Source: Desulfobulbaceae bacterium
Lineage (GTDB): Bacteria; Desulfobacterota; Desulfobulbia; Desulfobulbales; SURF-16
Assembly: GCA_020444175.1 (NCBI GenBank)
Contig: JAHLLM010000025.1
Location: 1-64,000, forward strand
Direction of reading: 5' to 3'
Length of the DNA stretch: 64,000 nt
In this document: one piece after another, positions 52,555-62,266 of the stretch
How the letters are laid out: each line of letters opens with the position of its first letter
How positions within the stretch are numbered: position 1 is the stretch's first letter
Position numbers and translations under genes: made by a program
Notes under the pieces: model-generated
Told to the model about the DNA's origin: nothing
Database searches by the model: none
What the model saw: only the letters and a program-made list of their open reading frames with translations

Positions 52555-53042
52555 GAATTCCTCCGTTGTCCACCAGACAAAATCTTCTGTTTCTAGGTAA
52601 TATTATGAGTTGATGAAGTGTATAAAAATATGAACCGACCCCAAATGTTAAAGTTTTTCCTTCCTGAATGTGTATTGTAAATAAACGTTCATTGCGGAGT
52701 AATACAACAAAAAAATAAAAATGAATGAAGAGTTCGCCAAAAACACTCTTATTACCGCCGATATGCACGCACGTTTTTGATATTACAAGAACGGACAGTC
52801 TCTGTCATAAGGATTTTGGCGAATTCAGCACATTTTCATTTATGTAAAAGATGACGCATAGTATTCTGTAGTTCTATAAAGTCAAGAGTCTACATTGAAA
52901 TTGACGGAAAGTTTGTCATTTTTCTTTAAGCAAGTCACTATTTCAACTAAAATTTATAGGAACATAGGCTACAAAGAGGTAGAATGACACCTCTTTTCCA
53001 ATTTACACCTTTTTGATACTGTCATCTTTTTAAGGAGTGCGA
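52555..53042. other. Divergent intergenic region
   Basis: A 488-bp AT-rich gap between EF-G2 and nnr. AAAGAGGT (52973-52980) pairs with ACCTCTTT (52989-52996) as a hairpin in the probable nnr leader. No gene was found. Confidence 0.45.
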
Positions 53043-54599
53043 ATGAAGCTTGCCCGAGCTGAGCAGATGCAGGAAATTGACAGAAAAGCGATTCATGATA
53101 TTGGCATCCCAGGTGTTGTTTTAATGGAAAATGCCGGAAGAAAAACTGCTGATCTCCTGATTCATCATTATGGCAACGCCCCTGCCGGCAAAGAGGTAAT
53201 AATCATTGCAGGCCCGGGAAACAACGGAGGTGATGGATTTGTCATAGCCCGTCACCTGCAGGAAGCAGGGGGCCGGGTACGTGTCTGTCTTCTCGTTGAT
53301 CCAGGGAAAATGAAAGGTGATGCCGCAATCAATCTTGCCATCCTGAAAAAACTTTCCATTCCTCTCCAGCTGATTTTAAACGAAGCGGATGCTGCTTCTC
53401 TCGATTTCGATTCATGCTTTGCCATTGTAGACGCACTCTTTGGGACAGGTCTTAAGAGAGAGATACAGGGGCATTTCGCGCAGGTTGTTGCAGCAATAAA
53501 TAATGCCCCCTGCCCTGTTGTTGCTGTAGATATCCCCAGCGGTCTTGACAGCGACACGGGAACCATTCTCGGCACTGCCGTGCGTGCCGACATTACAGCG
53601 ACTTACGGTCTTGCCAAGCCTGGACAGTATTTGTATCCGGGCCGTGACCTTGTAGGTCAACTTGAGGTTATCGATATAGGCATACCATCCCGGGTAATTG
53701 CTGAAATGGACTTGCAATGTGAAGCTCTCACCAGAGAAATCCCCTATTCTCTTCCACCCAGGCAGGCAAACAGCCACAAAGGCAGTCATGGCCATCTAGC
53801 CATTATCGCCGGATCACTGGGAAAAACAGGGGCAGCCATTCTTGCCGGAAAAGGAGCATTGCGCTCCGGTGCAGGTCTGGTCTCTCTTTGTGTGGGGCAT
53901 CACATAAATTCAATCATTGAATCCTCTCTGTATGAGGCAATGACTCTGCCCCTTGCCGGAACAAGTGATGGGGCACCTCAAATAGGGGACTTTGAACAGA
54001 TTAAAACTGCACTGACCGGAAAAACCGCGGCCGTTATCGGACCAGGTCTCGGCAGCCGGGAAGAAACAGCGCAGCTGGTCAGAAAGATGTATCAGGAATG
54101 CCCTCTTCCCCTGGTGGTTGACGCTGATGGACTGAATCTTCTTGCCTGTGAACCAGAGGGTCTGATTAATATCAGCCAAGTACCGCGCATTCTTACCCCT
54201 CATCCCGGCGAAATGGCCCGGCTTATCGGCAAGTCAAGTAAATATGTGCAGGCGAGTCGATTTGAAATTGCCCGCAACTTTGCTGCCCGGCACAATGTAT
54301 ATCTCATTTTAAAAGGAGCAGGGACAATAATTGCCTCTCCGCAGGGCTCCATGGCCATTAATGAAAGCGGCAACGCCGGAATGGCCACCGGGGGCATGGG
54401 AGATGTTCTATGCGGTTTCATTGGCGGCCTGCTTGCCCAGGGCATGCAAGTCTGGCAGGCTTGCTGCCTGGGAGTTTTTATTCATGGTTTGGCAGGTGAT
54501 GTTCTTGCAGAAAAAGGCACTCCAGGCTACCTTGCCGCCGAACTTGCTGATACCATTCCTGCATTATTAAATAAAAAAACTGACAATACGTTAAGTTAG
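53043..54599 (+). CDS. nnr: Bifunctional NAD(P)H-hydrate epimerase/dehydratase
   Basis: 518 residues. The N-terminal epimerase domain (about 1-215) has MENAGRKTADLL, GPGNNGGDGFVIARHL and DALFGTGLKREI. The C-terminal dehydratase (about 225-518) has HKGSHGHLAIIAGSLGKTGA, VIGPGLGSRE, VVDADGLNLL and NAGMATGGMGDVLCGFIGGLL. It repairs hydrated NAD(P)H. ATG at 53043 follows GGAG by 5 bases; the GTG at 53037 lies in the ribosome binding site. Confidence 0.93.
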   Translation: MKLARAEQMQEIDRKAIHDIGIPGVVLMENAGRKTADLLIHHYGNAPAGKEVIIIAGPGNNGGDGFVIARHLQEAGGRVRVCLLVDPGKMKGDAAINLAILKKLSIPLQLILNEADAASLDFDSCFAIVDALFGTGLKREIQGHFAQVVAAINNAPCPVVAVDIPSGLDSDTGTILGTAVRADITATYGLAKPGQYLYPGRDLVGQLEVIDIGIPSRVIAEMDLQCEALTREIPYSLPPRQANSHKGSHGHLAIIAGSLGKTGAAILAGKGALRSGAGLVSLCVGHHINSIIESSLYEAMTLPLAGTSDGAPQIGDFEQIKTALTGKTAAVIGPGLGSREETAQLVRKMYQECPLPLVVDADGLNLLACEPEGLINISQVPRILTPHPGEMARLIGKSSKYVQASRFEIARNFAARHNVYLILKGAGTIIASPQGSMAINESGNAGMATGGMGDVLCGFIGGLLAQGMQVWQACCLGVFIHGLAGDVLAEKGTPGYLAAELADTIPALLNKKTDNTLS

Positions 54600-54611
54600 A
54601 GGAGTTACAAT

Positions 54612-55061
54612 ATGCTTACAGCCAAGGAAATAATGTCAAAAGATGTGATCACCGTGACCAAGGACCTGGCAGTTGAAAAACTGGCAGCCCTGTTATGGGA
54701 AAACAAAATCAGCGGGGTACCCGTGGTTGACCTCAATGACCATGTGGTCGCAGTAGTGACGGAAAGCGACTTGATTGATCAGACAAAAAAAATACACATT
54801 CCCACCATGATATCATTTCTCGATTCCGTCATCATGCTGGAAAGCGCGGAAAAGCTGGAAGAACAAATCGGCAAAATTACCGGTACAACGGTTGGGGACA
54901 TATGCAGCAAAAAAGTTGTCACCATTAAAGAAGATACCCCGCTTGACGAAATAGCAAGCATCATGGCGGAGAAAAAAATCCATACCCTGCCTGTTGTCAA
55001 AGACAAGAATCTCGTTGGTGTGGTTGGAAAAAACGATATAATAAAAACACTGGCAAGATAG
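54612..55061 (+). CDS. CBS-domain pair protein
   Basis: 149 residues, two CBS domains: MSKDVITVTKDLAVEKLAAL and ISGVPVVD in the first, VVTIKEDTPLDEIASIMAEK and HTLPVVKDKNLVGVVGKND in the second, with a helical insert. CBS pairs bind adenosyl ligands (AMP, ATP, SAM) and regulate partners. GAGGAGTT precedes the ATG. It begins 12 bp after nnr and is probably in its transcript. Confidence 0.88.
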   Translation: MLTAKEIMSKDVITVTKDLAVEKLAALLWENKISGVPVVDLNDHVVAVVTESDLIDQTKKIHIPTMISFLDSVIMLESAEKLEEQIGKITGTTVGDICSKKVVTIKEDTPLDEIASIMAEKKIHTLPVVKDKNLVGVVGKNDIIKTLAR

Positions 55062-55125
55062 ACTCAGCTAAAAAACTTGGGTAAAATGACTCATCGAGCC
55101 TCCGGGAAAATATCAGGGAAGAGGC

Positions 55126-57021
55126 CTAGGCCAGCTCAACAGGGACGATACCCCGTACTGAATTGGCTACAAATACGGCATCGGCCTGCAAAAGATCATC
55201 CGGGTAGAGTATCTTTTCCTCAACAACGGCACCTTGTGAACCGCCCAGGAAATGATCACGGAATACACCGGGAAGAAGACCGCACGCTATGGGAGGTGTA
55301 TAAAAGACATCTCCCTTTTTGACAAAGACGGTTGAGATTGCCCCTTCAGTTACCTCACCCTTTTCATTGCAGAAGAGAACCTCGTAATAGCCTTCGGCAA
55401 CACACCTTTCTCTTTCCTGATTATAAAGATCGCGCATCGTCGTTTTATGGAAAAGAAAATGATCATCTGATGAAGTGCGTTTGTCTGAGAAAATCACCTT
55501 GGGCAGATTCGCCTTTTTTTGCCCTGGCAGCTTCTTTGGTTCATCACAGTTTGCCGAGGTAATGGAGTATTGCCCATCTTTTCCAAGCAAAAGCCGGACA
55601 CGCTGATTCTTTTGCGTTTGGCGGAATGATTCTGCTTTTTGTAGCAGATTTTCTTTAATTTCCTGCCGATCGCAGGAAAATGAGTAGTAGCGGGCGGAAT
55701 CACAAAGTCTGTCAAGATGTTCGTCAAGCAACCAGTATCCCTTATCCAGTTGCCAGAGGAGTGTTTCAATCAACTGAAAGACAGGAGCTGATTTTGTCAG
55801 AAAATGAGCCTTGAGGCGGCACTCCTGCCACTCATTTTCCGGATCAGAATCATGAACAATACCGGAACCGATTCCCATCTCGCCTCTTCCATTTTCCAGA
55901 ACCACCGTTCGTATGGGAACATTGAACACAGCATCTCCCGATGGAGCAAGATAACCGATTGCTCCGGTATAGACGCCGCGCACATCAGGCTCAAGTTCCC
56001 GGATAATTTCCATTGTCCTGATTTTGGGGGCTCCGGTTACAGACCCGCAGGGGAAGAGAGCCTTCAACAGATCAGACAAACCGGTTTCATCAGGAAGCTG
56101 ACCGGTAATGGTTGAAGTCATCTGATGAAGCGTTTCATATTTTTCAACGTCAAACAGTGAAGAAACCTTCACTGTATCGGGCAGGGACAGTCTGCCAAGA
56201 TCATTTCTGAGCAAATCAACAATCATGACATTTTCGCTTCGGTTCTTGGCATCATTTTGCAGAAAAAGGGTGTTTGCATCGTCCTCGGCGTTTGTCCTTC
56301 CGCGCTTCATGGTGCCTTTCATGGGGCGAACCGTACACACATTCCCATCCTTGCGAAAAAAAAGCTCCGGTGAAAAAGAAAGAATACGATTGTTTTCATG
56401 CTGAATATAAGCAGCGTACGACACACTCTGATTTCGACGTAAATCCTCATAGAGCCTGATGGGCGAGCCATGAAAATCAAAGAGAAGTTTCAACGTGTAA
56501 TTAACCTGATAGGTATCCCCTGCGGCAATATAGGATTTTATGGAATCAATAGCTGAAAGATATTCATTTTTGCCGATGTTCAGGCGCAGGTTCGAGACTA
56601 TATATTCATCTCCATTTTGCTCATCACCACCTATGTTTTGGGGCCTGAAGCTCTGCTTGTCAGTTTCAGAGCCATGGTCAAATACAACAGGTGCCTTATA
56701 AACACCGAGATCTGCCAGAATTTGGTCTTCGGTGAAATCGATCAACCCTGCCAGAGAGGCCTCCAAGAGGTATCCCATCTCGTAGGCAAGCCAGCCGGCC
56801 AGATAAAATCCTTTATCAAGCCAGGTCCTGGCCTGATTGAGAAAGCCCTCAACCTCTGTGCCTCCGATTAAGCGCAACCTTGCGACAGGTTCGGAAAACA
56901 AAAAAGAACAGTGCCCTTCTTCTGTTATTCTGTTTGTGTCCAGAAAAACAAAGTCAGATGAGCCGAGCTCTGCAAGCATCTGAGTAATAGAAGAACTGGA
57001 AAGTGGATTTTTTTTATTCAT
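55126..57021 (-). CDS. Aminodeoxychorismate synthase/lyase fusion (PabB-PabC)
   Basis: About 631 residues. The PabB part (1 to about 390) has SYAAYIQHENNRILSFSPELFF, RPMKGTMKRG and FPCGSVTGAPKIRTMEIIREL. The PabC part (to the end) has LLDEHLDRLCDSARYYSF, FHKTTMRDLYN with the PLP Lys, and EVTEGAISTVFVKKGDVFYTPP. It makes p-aminobenzoate for folate from chorismate, with a glutamine amidotransferase elsewhere. ATG at 57021 has no ribosome binding site. Repeat copy D begins 8 bp upstream, so its promoter or leader may come from the repeat. Confidence 0.9.
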   Translation of the reverse strand: MNKKNPLSSSSITQMLAELGSSDFVFLDTNRITEEGHCSFLFSEPVARLRLIGGTEVEGFLNQARTWLDKGFYLAGWLAYEMGYLLEASLAGLIDFTEDQILADLGVYKAPVVFDHGSETDKQSFRPQNIGGDEQNGDEYIVSNLRLNIGKNEYLSAIDSIKSYIAAGDTYQVNYTLKLLFDFHGSPIRLYEDLRRNQSVSYAAYIQHENNRILSFSPELFFRKDGNVCTVRPMKGTMKRGRTNAEDDANTLFLQNDAKNRSENVMIVDLLRNDLGRLSLPDTVKVSSLFDVEKYETLHQMTSTITGQLPDETGLSDLLKALFPCGSVTGAPKIRTMEIIRELEPDVRGVYTGAIGYLAPSGDAVFNVPIRTVVLENGRGEMGIGSGIVHDSDPENEWQECRLKAHFLTKSAPVFQLIETLLWQLDKGYWLLDEHLDRLCDSARYYSFSCDRQEIKENLLQKAESFRQTQKNQRVRLLLGKDGQYSITSANCDEPKKLPGQKKANLPKVIFSDKRTSSDDHFLFHKTTMRDLYNQERERCVAEGYYEVLFCNEKGEVTEGAISTVFVKKGDVFYTPPIACGLLPGVFRDHFLGGSQGAVVEEKILYPDDLLQADAVFVANSVRGIVPVELA

Positions 57022-57773
57022 TATGTGGTATCTATTCAGCGAGGGCACGAAATGAGCCTCAACTTCAGGCTGTAACTGTTCAGATGCGCCTCAAATTTTG
57101 ACAGGCAAGCGCAACAAAGTGGAGACTCCGAGCAGACCTGCGAAGAAGGGAAGCGAGCTTGCGAGACTCCGATAGCCATCTATGTGGATAGGTCAAATCG
57201 TTCAAAGAGGTAAGCGCAAACTCCGTGGGGTGCATCTGAATAGTTATATTATGTATAGCTTTTATAAAAATAACGTTCAGAGGAGTTTCTATACTCTTGA
57301 GCTAAAAAAAAATCAAACGACTTCTCTGAAAACCAACAGCCTTTGAGTCCAAATCCAGCAATCTCCTGTGTGCTAAGCCATACTACTTCAGCATTGTCCG
57401 GTTAGAGTTTTTGCATCAATATCGCAGGAGTTTAAACTTCTGATTCCCATGGTCTCCGTGGGCACCCATACATGAATCTCCAGGGGCAAATACAACGTCA
57501 AGACAATCTAACTCTACGGAGCTGGATATGTTTCTTTAACAGGTGATAAAATTTGTTTCCAACAAACACCTGGTATTCAATAATTCTTTTTTGGGCAAAT
57601 ATACCCCCAAGACAGTCTAAAATCTTGCGATATCTATGGGAATACTTTATATGTTTGTAACATAAAATATTTTTCTATTTTTGCATAGCAGGCTAACCCT
57701 GCCCCAATGTGACACTATCTTGACGTAACAAATATCAGAGCTGAATTGACAGGAATCAAGAAGGAGATAAAAA
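57022..57773. other. Intergenic region with repeat copy D
   Basis: A 752-bp gap between pabB and the CBS/ACT gene. Its first part is repeat copy D (57029-57246). The rest, 57247-57773, is AT-rich with no gene recognised; CATTGTCCGGTTAGAGTT near 57394-57411 resembles an insertion-sequence end but this could not be checked. Confidence 0.5.
57029..57246. mobile_element. Dispersed repeat copy D, with terminal inverted repeats
   Basis: TATCTATTCAGCGAGGG... leads to an internal block with ends TAACTGTTCAGATGCGCC (57073-57090) and GGTGCATCTGAATAGTTA (57229-57246), inverted at 16 of 18 positions. It shares the left block and parts of the interior (GAGCTTGCGAGACTCCGATA) with copy C and has an extra internal piece. 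It lies 8 bp from the pabB start. Confidence 0.8.
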
Positions 57774-58454
57774 ATGCTGATTCATGAATGGATGACAAAA
57801 AATGTTTTAACCGTGGACGAAAACACATCCCTCATGCGGGCGACCAGAGTTATGAAAGAAAATTCTATTCGTCGCCTGCCGGTCGTTTCACATGGGAAAT
57901 TGATCGGAATCGTCACGGACCGTGATGTCAAAGATGCATCTCCCTCAAAAACCACCTCCCTTGATGTACATGAACTCTACTACCTTCTTTCTGAAATGAA
58001 AGTAAAAGATGTCATGACTCCATCTCCGATAGTCCTGCAGGGTGATGATTCATTGGAAAAAGCAGCTGTCATCATGCTGGAAAGCAAAATCTCCGGTATC
58101 CCGGTTCTTGATTCTTCCGAATATTTAATAGGGATGCTCAGCGAAACCGACGTATTACGCGGTTTTATCCATAGTACCGGCATTAAGGACGGGGCTATGC
58201 AGTATGTTTTCGACCTTATTGATGAGCCAGGCTCAGTAACCAAAGTTGTGCAGGTGCTTCGAGACCACAAAGCGAGGGTCATCAGTGTGCTCACATCTTT
58301 CGAAGATGCACCTGAAGGGGTCAAACGCGTTGCCATTCGCGTTTTAATCAGCGATGACGGAGATGCAGACGAACTCTCCAGCCTGCTTAAAGAAAACTTC
58401 ACCGTTGTTTTCCAGGGCAAAGATGAGCTGAAGGATTTGCCGACACGAAAATAA
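57774..58454 (+). CDS. CBS-CBS-ACT domain protein (AcuB-like)
   Basis: 226 residues. Two CBS units (MTKNVLTVDENTSLMRATRV with RRLPVVSHGKLIGIVTDRDV, and MTPSPIVLQGDDSLEKAAVI with ISGIPVLDSSEYLIGMLSET) precede an ACT-like segment (YVFDLIDEPGSVTKVVQVLR). It should bind a small regulator and control a partner enzyme. AAGGAGATAA precedes the ATG. It is monocistronic. Confidence 0.88.
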   Translation: MLIHEWMTKNVLTVDENTSLMRATRVMKENSIRRLPVVSHGKLIGIVTDRDVKDASPSKTTSLDVHELYYLLSEMKVKDVMTPSPIVLQGDDSLEKAAVIMLESKISGIPVLDSSEYLIGMLSETDVLRGFIHSTGIKDGAMQYVFDLIDEPGSVTKVVQVLRDHKARVISVLTSFEDAPEGVKRVAIRVLISDDGDADELSSLLKENFTVVFQGKDELKDLPTRK

Positions 58455-58473
58455 ACCCGCCTGATCAGAAAAT

Positions 58474-58510
58474 AGAAAAACGGGGCTTAGTCAGCTAAGT
58501 CCCGTTTTCT
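58474..58510. terminator. Bidirectional intrinsic terminator
   Basis: AGAAAAACGGGGCTTAG (58474-58490), loop TCAG, CTAAGTCCCGTTTTCT (58495-58510): a long stem with one mismatch and A/T ends. It serves the CBS-ACT gene (+) and the PBP gene (-). Confidence 0.85.
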
Positions 58511-58517
58511 ATTGCTG

Positions 58518-60518
58518 CTATTGCGTGACAATCTCTCTCTCAACCCATGGCAGCCGATCTTTACTGAATGGTATCCAGGTCGATTTATCCCTGTTTGTCG
58601 GATTAAATACGCCTGTCTCCTGATCAAAGGGCAGAAAAACAATGCCTTCCGGAACAGGGAATTTCTTTTCCCTGGCAGGGACACTCTTCATAAAATCAAG
58701 CCAAATTGGGGCGCAGGCACGACCGCCTGTTTCATTTTTCCCCAGTGACTTTTTACGGTCAAAACCCATCCATACCCCGCAAACCATTTCAGGGGTATAG
58801 CCGATAAAACACGCATCACGATACTTATCCGTTGTCCCCGTCTTTCCGGCAGCCTCCTGGGGTAATCCCCAGGCATTTTTTCCGGTCCCCTCTTCAATAA
58901 CCCCTTTCAAAATCGAAGTCATCTGATATGCGGTTTCTGAATCAATAACGCGCTTTTGAACAGGATGCCACGACTCAAGAACCTTGCCTTCACGATCCGT
59001 AATTTTCGTTATAAAAACAGGAAGTGCCCTTTTACCGAGATTAGCAAAGGTCGTATAGGCTCCGGCAAGTTCGAGCAACGTCAGATCCGAGGAACCAAGG
59101 GCAAGGGAAAGATTTTTATGGAGTTTTGACTTGATCCCCATATCATGGGCGAGCTTTATTACCGGTTCAATACCAATCTCCTGCAGTAATTTGACGGTTA
59201 CCACATTCCTCGAATGGACCAAAGCACTGCGAAGAGTCGTGGGTCCATAAAATTCACCGCTGAAATTCTGTGGCTGCCACCGTGCTCCAGAACCGGCTCC
59301 AGGTAATATAATAGGCTCATCTTCTATAACTGAAACAGGAGTAAAAGACTTTTTCAGGGCAGCAGCATATACAATGGGCTTGAAGGCTGAACCTGGTTGT
59401 CTTTTCGCCTGGGTCACCCTGTTAAACTGGCTTTTACCAAAATCCGTGCCCCCGACTAAAGCCCTGACCTTGCCTGTATGGCTTTCAATGGCAACAAGGG
59501 CGGCCTGGGGCAATTGCGATGATTTTTTTGATCGTCTCACCGCCCATTTGGCAACCCCGCGCCTGATAGATGCTGTAGCTGACTGCTGTAAATCGGAATC
59601 AAGGGTGGTATGCACTGTCAGTCCTGCGGAATAAAGGGATTCTCTGCCGTATTTAGTCTGAATATAATTTCGAACGTACTGGACAAAATACCTGGAATCC
59701 TCATCCGATTCAACCGGGGCCCCCCATAGCAAGGCACGCTTAAAGGCCTTTCTGGCCATGGTAGGTGTTATATAGCCTTCTTCAGCCATACGATTAAGCA
59801 CATAGGCCTGCCTTTTTTTTGTCAGGTCAAAATGCTTAAAGGGCGAGTAGCGGCTTGGAGCCTGGGGAAGCCCGGCAAGAATGGCAATTTCGGCTAGGCT
59901 CAGTTTAACCGCCTCCTTGCCGAAATAGACTCTGGCTGCGGCATCAACCCCATAAGCACCTTCGCCAAAATAAATCTGGTTCAGGTAGATATAAAGAATT
60001 TCCTTTTTAGTCAGCACCTTGTCAATTCGGTAAGCAAGAATTGCCTCTTTAATTTTTCTGGTATAGGTTTTTTCCGGAGTCAAAAGAAGGGCGCGGGCAA
60101 CCTGCTGGGTAATGGTACTTCCCCCCTGTCCCCTGCCGCCGCTTTTTAAATTGTGAATAAGGGCCCGGATAACCGACCAGGCATCAACGCCCTGATGCTG
60201 AAAAAAACGGGCATCTTCTGCTGCTACAAAAGCAAGAGGCAGCTTTTCTGGTAATTTTTCCAGTGGAACAACAAAGCGATTCTGGGTAAAAATCCTGTCG
60301 ATCTGGTTGCCTTTTCTGTCCAGTATGATGGTTGTTGCCGGGGGGTGGTACTTGAGCAGGGAATTAATATCCGGAATGTTTAATGATATAAAAGAAAAAA
60401 GAACCGCACCAATAAAGATGGTCAGGACAAAACTGATGGACAGCAGAAAAATCGAGAGGTGAACATGGGACCACCTCCAGACGCGATTTTTCTTTGTGCT
60501 CTTTTTTTTCAAACCCAT
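58518..60518 (-). CDS. Penicillin-binding protein 1A family, bifunctional transglycosylase/transpeptidase
   Basis: 666 residues. One N-terminal membrane helix (SIFLLSISFVLTIFIGAVLF), then a GT51 transglycosylase domain (FVAAEDARFFQHQGVDAWSV, GGSTITQQVARALLL, KEILYIYLNQIYFGEGAYGV) and a transpeptidase domain with S-x-x-K (QPGSAFKPIVYAAAL), S-R-N (HSRNVVTVKLL) and KTGTT (AGKTGTTDKYRDACFIGYTP). It polymerises and crosslinks peptidoglycan. The cytoplasmic start is basic (MGLKKKSTKKNRVW). It is followed by the bidirectional terminator. Confidence 0.93.
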   Translation of the reverse strand: MGLKKKSTKKNRVWRWSHVHLSIFLLSISFVLTIFIGAVLFSFISLNIPDINSLLKYHPPATTIILDRKGNQIDRIFTQNRFVVPLEKLPEKLPLAFVAAEDARFFQHQGVDAWSVIRALIHNLKSGGRGQGGSTITQQVARALLLTPEKTYTRKIKEAILAYRIDKVLTKKEILYIYLNQIYFGEGAYGVDAAARVYFGKEAVKLSLAEIAILAGLPQAPSRYSPFKHFDLTKKRQAYVLNRMAEEGYITPTMARKAFKRALLWGAPVESDEDSRYFVQYVRNYIQTKYGRESLYSAGLTVHTTLDSDLQQSATASIRRGVAKWAVRRSKKSSQLPQAALVAIESHTGKVRALVGGTDFGKSQFNRVTQAKRQPGSAFKPIVYAAALKKSFTPVSVIEDEPIILPGAGSGARWQPQNFSGEFYGPTTLRSALVHSRNVVTVKLLQEIGIEPVIKLAHDMGIKSKLHKNLSLALGSSDLTLLELAGAYTTFANLGKRALPVFITKITDREGKVLESWHPVQKRVIDSETAYQMTSILKGVIEEGTGKNAWGLPQEAAGKTGTTDKYRDACFIGYTPEMVCGVWMGFDRKKSLGKNETGGRACAPIWLDFMKSVPAREKKFPVPEGIVFLPFDQETGVFNPTNRDKSTWIPFSKDRLPWVEREIVTQ

Positions 60519-60555
60519 TCGCTTAAAAATTAAAAATCCTTACTGTCAAAAAAAT

Positions 60556-60589
60556 AAAAAAAGGCTGCTCTAATGAGCAGCCTTTTTTT
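60556..60589. terminator. Bidirectional intrinsic terminator
   Basis: AAAAAAGGCTGCTC (A-run 60556-60562, stem 60563-60570), loop TAAT, GAGCAGCC followed by TTTTTTT (60583-60589). It lies between the cytochrome c3 end and the PBP start on the minus strand, and ends the cytochrome transcript. Confidence 0.9.
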
Positions 60590-60614
60590 ACCAAATAGCT
60601 AAATAAAATGCTTT

Positions 60615-61007
60615 TTATTTATGACAGCCTGAACATTTGGTTGGACCTTTTTTCTCTGCTTTATGACAACCTTTACATTTTGCGTGGGCAGCATTTTTAA
60701 AGGTTGAAATCTTTTTGTCCAAGCCAGCGGCTTTATTGTGGCAGGACTCACATTTGGCTATTGCCATACCTTCTGTGTATGCAACTTGTTTTCCGTCAGC
60801 TGCGCCATGATGACACTCGGCACATTTAATGGTGTCCTGATGCTTTTTATGCGGAAAAACTGCTGGTTTCGGTTTGCTTGCGGCATCAACGGTTGCCTGA
60901 AGTGTCATTTCCGCAGGACCGGCATCGCTAGCCATTACTGGGCTAACCACGGCAAAACCTGCAAGAAAAGCAAAAGCTGTTGCACAAACGATAGTTTTCT
61001 TAATCAT
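60615..61007 (-). CDS. Tetraheme cytochrome c3
   Basis: 130 residues with a signal peptide (MIKKTIVCATAFAFLAGFAV ... ending VMA) and four heme sites CAECH, CESCH, CKGCH and CSGCH, the class III layout. FPHKKHQDTIKCAECHHG gives axial His ligands. It should be the periplasmic type I cytochrome c3 that takes electrons from hydrogenases or formate dehydrogenases in sulfate reducers. GGGGAGAAGAGAC precedes the ATG. Confidence 0.95.
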   Translation of the reverse strand: MIKKTIVCATAFAFLAGFAVVSPVMASDAGPAEMTLQATVDAASKPKPAVFPHKKHQDTIKCAECHHGAADGKQVAYTEGMAIAKCESCHNKAAGLDKKISTFKNAAHAKCKGCHKAEKKGPTKCSGCHK

Positions 61008-61331
61008 GTCTCTTCTCCCCTAAGTTTAAAGGTTACTCAATAGTACATAAAGTACACACGATACAAAAGTAATAGGTCGATAATCTTTGTACGTTGTCTG
61101 CCAAAATTTGTCAAGAAGCTAAAGATGAAAAAATGAATGATGAATCATTTTTCCTGAATTGTGTCGCTAGTTGCAGTCAATTTAACGTGTTGGAAAAGCA
61201 AAAAACGGAGGAGAGATACAATAATGAATGGCAATGCAGGGGGTAGTGCGTTACAGGTCAGGAGTTGCGGTGCGTATCTGTTATACATTTGATACCTCCG
61301 CAACTCCACGCTTTTTTTATCTTCTGACAAA
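61008..61331. other. Intergenic region upstream of cytochrome c3
   Basis: A 324-bp gap holding the cytochrome c3 promoter region; no clear -35/-10 was found. GTAC words at 61043-61046 and 61052-61055 are not enough to claim a site. Confidence 0.35.
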
Positions 61332-62177
61332 TTAACTGCTTCCGTAGCTATGAAGCCCGGAGAGAAGGAAATTGACTCCAAAATAGGTAAAGATGACTGA
61401 GACAAAACCGATGACGGCAAGCCAGGCAATGCGTTTTCCCTGCCAGCCCCGGGTAAAACGGGCATGCAGGGTCGCTGCGTAAATAAACCAGGTAATGAGT
61501 GACCAGGTTTCCTTCGGGTCCCAACTCCAGTAGGTTCCCCAGGCGGAATTTGCCCAGATTGCACCGGTAATGATGCCTGCACTCAGCCACAGAAAGCCGA
61601 AAATCATGCATTTATGAATAAGATCATCAATGACGCGCAGAGCTGGCAAACTCGCCAAGAGTCCTGTTCCGGAATCATCGGAGGAGGTACTTTTCATCAG
61701 ATACATGCAGCCGAGGCCACAGGCCACGGCAAAGGCAGCATAGCCGATAAAACAGGTCATGACGTGGGCAATCAGCCAGTTGCTCTGCAAGGCAGGAATG
61801 AGCGGAGAAATCTGATCGCTGATTCCTTTGGCAAAAGAGGCATAGGCCATACTGACAAAGGCAAAAGGGATGGCAAATGCTCCAAAAATCCTGTTATTAA
61901 ATTTTACCTCCAGAATGAGGTAAAAAATAACAATGGACCAGGAAAAGAAAACCAGAGATTCATACATATTTGACAGGGGAGCGTGTCCCATGCCCATCTG
62001 ATACGACTCATACCACCTGAGCCCGATAGCTGCAGTTTGCACCAGAAAAGTCAGTACTGTGATAATGGAAGCGACAAGACCTGATTTTTTTGTTTTAAAG
62101 ATCAAGGTGCCGATATAAAGTGCCGAGGCCAAAAGGTACCCTATGGTAGTGATTCCAAACAGTGTCGAACTCGTCAT
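61332..62177 (-). CDS. Cytochrome c biogenesis protein CcsA/CcsB
   Basis: 281 residues with about eight hydrophobic helices. WGTYWSWDPKETWSLITWFI is the heme-handling WWD motif, flanked by conserved His (HVMTCFIGYAAF and TLHARFTRGW). With ResB it attaches heme to periplasmic c-type cytochromes such as the neighbouring c3. It lies 89 bp after resB on the same strand. Confidence 0.93.
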   Translation of the reverse strand: MTSSTLFGITTIGYLLASALYIGTLIFKTKKSGLVASIITVLTFLVQTAAIGLRWYESYQMGMGHAPLSNMYESLVFFSWSIVIFYLILEVKFNNRIFGAFAIPFAFVSMAYASFAKGISDQISPLIPALQSNWLIAHVMTCFIGYAAFAVACGLGCMYLMKSTSSDDSGTGLLASLPALRVIDDLIHKCMIFGFLWLSAGIITGAIWANSAWGTYWSWDPKETWSLITWFIYAATLHARFTRGWQGKRIAWLAVIGFVSVIFTYFGVNFLLSGLHSYGSS

Positions 62178-62266
62178 TGTCTATCCTTATAAAGAAGTGC
62201 TCAAAAATTAAAGAAATATCCAGACAGCCAGAACAAACAGTCTGTCTGATTCCTTTGCTTTCTCTT

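Noticed and set aside
61043-61055. Paired GTAC words upstream of cytochrome c3
   Set aside because: They resemble the TGTACA pair near the GAK cluster, but spacing and flanks differ and the words are short enough to occur by chance.
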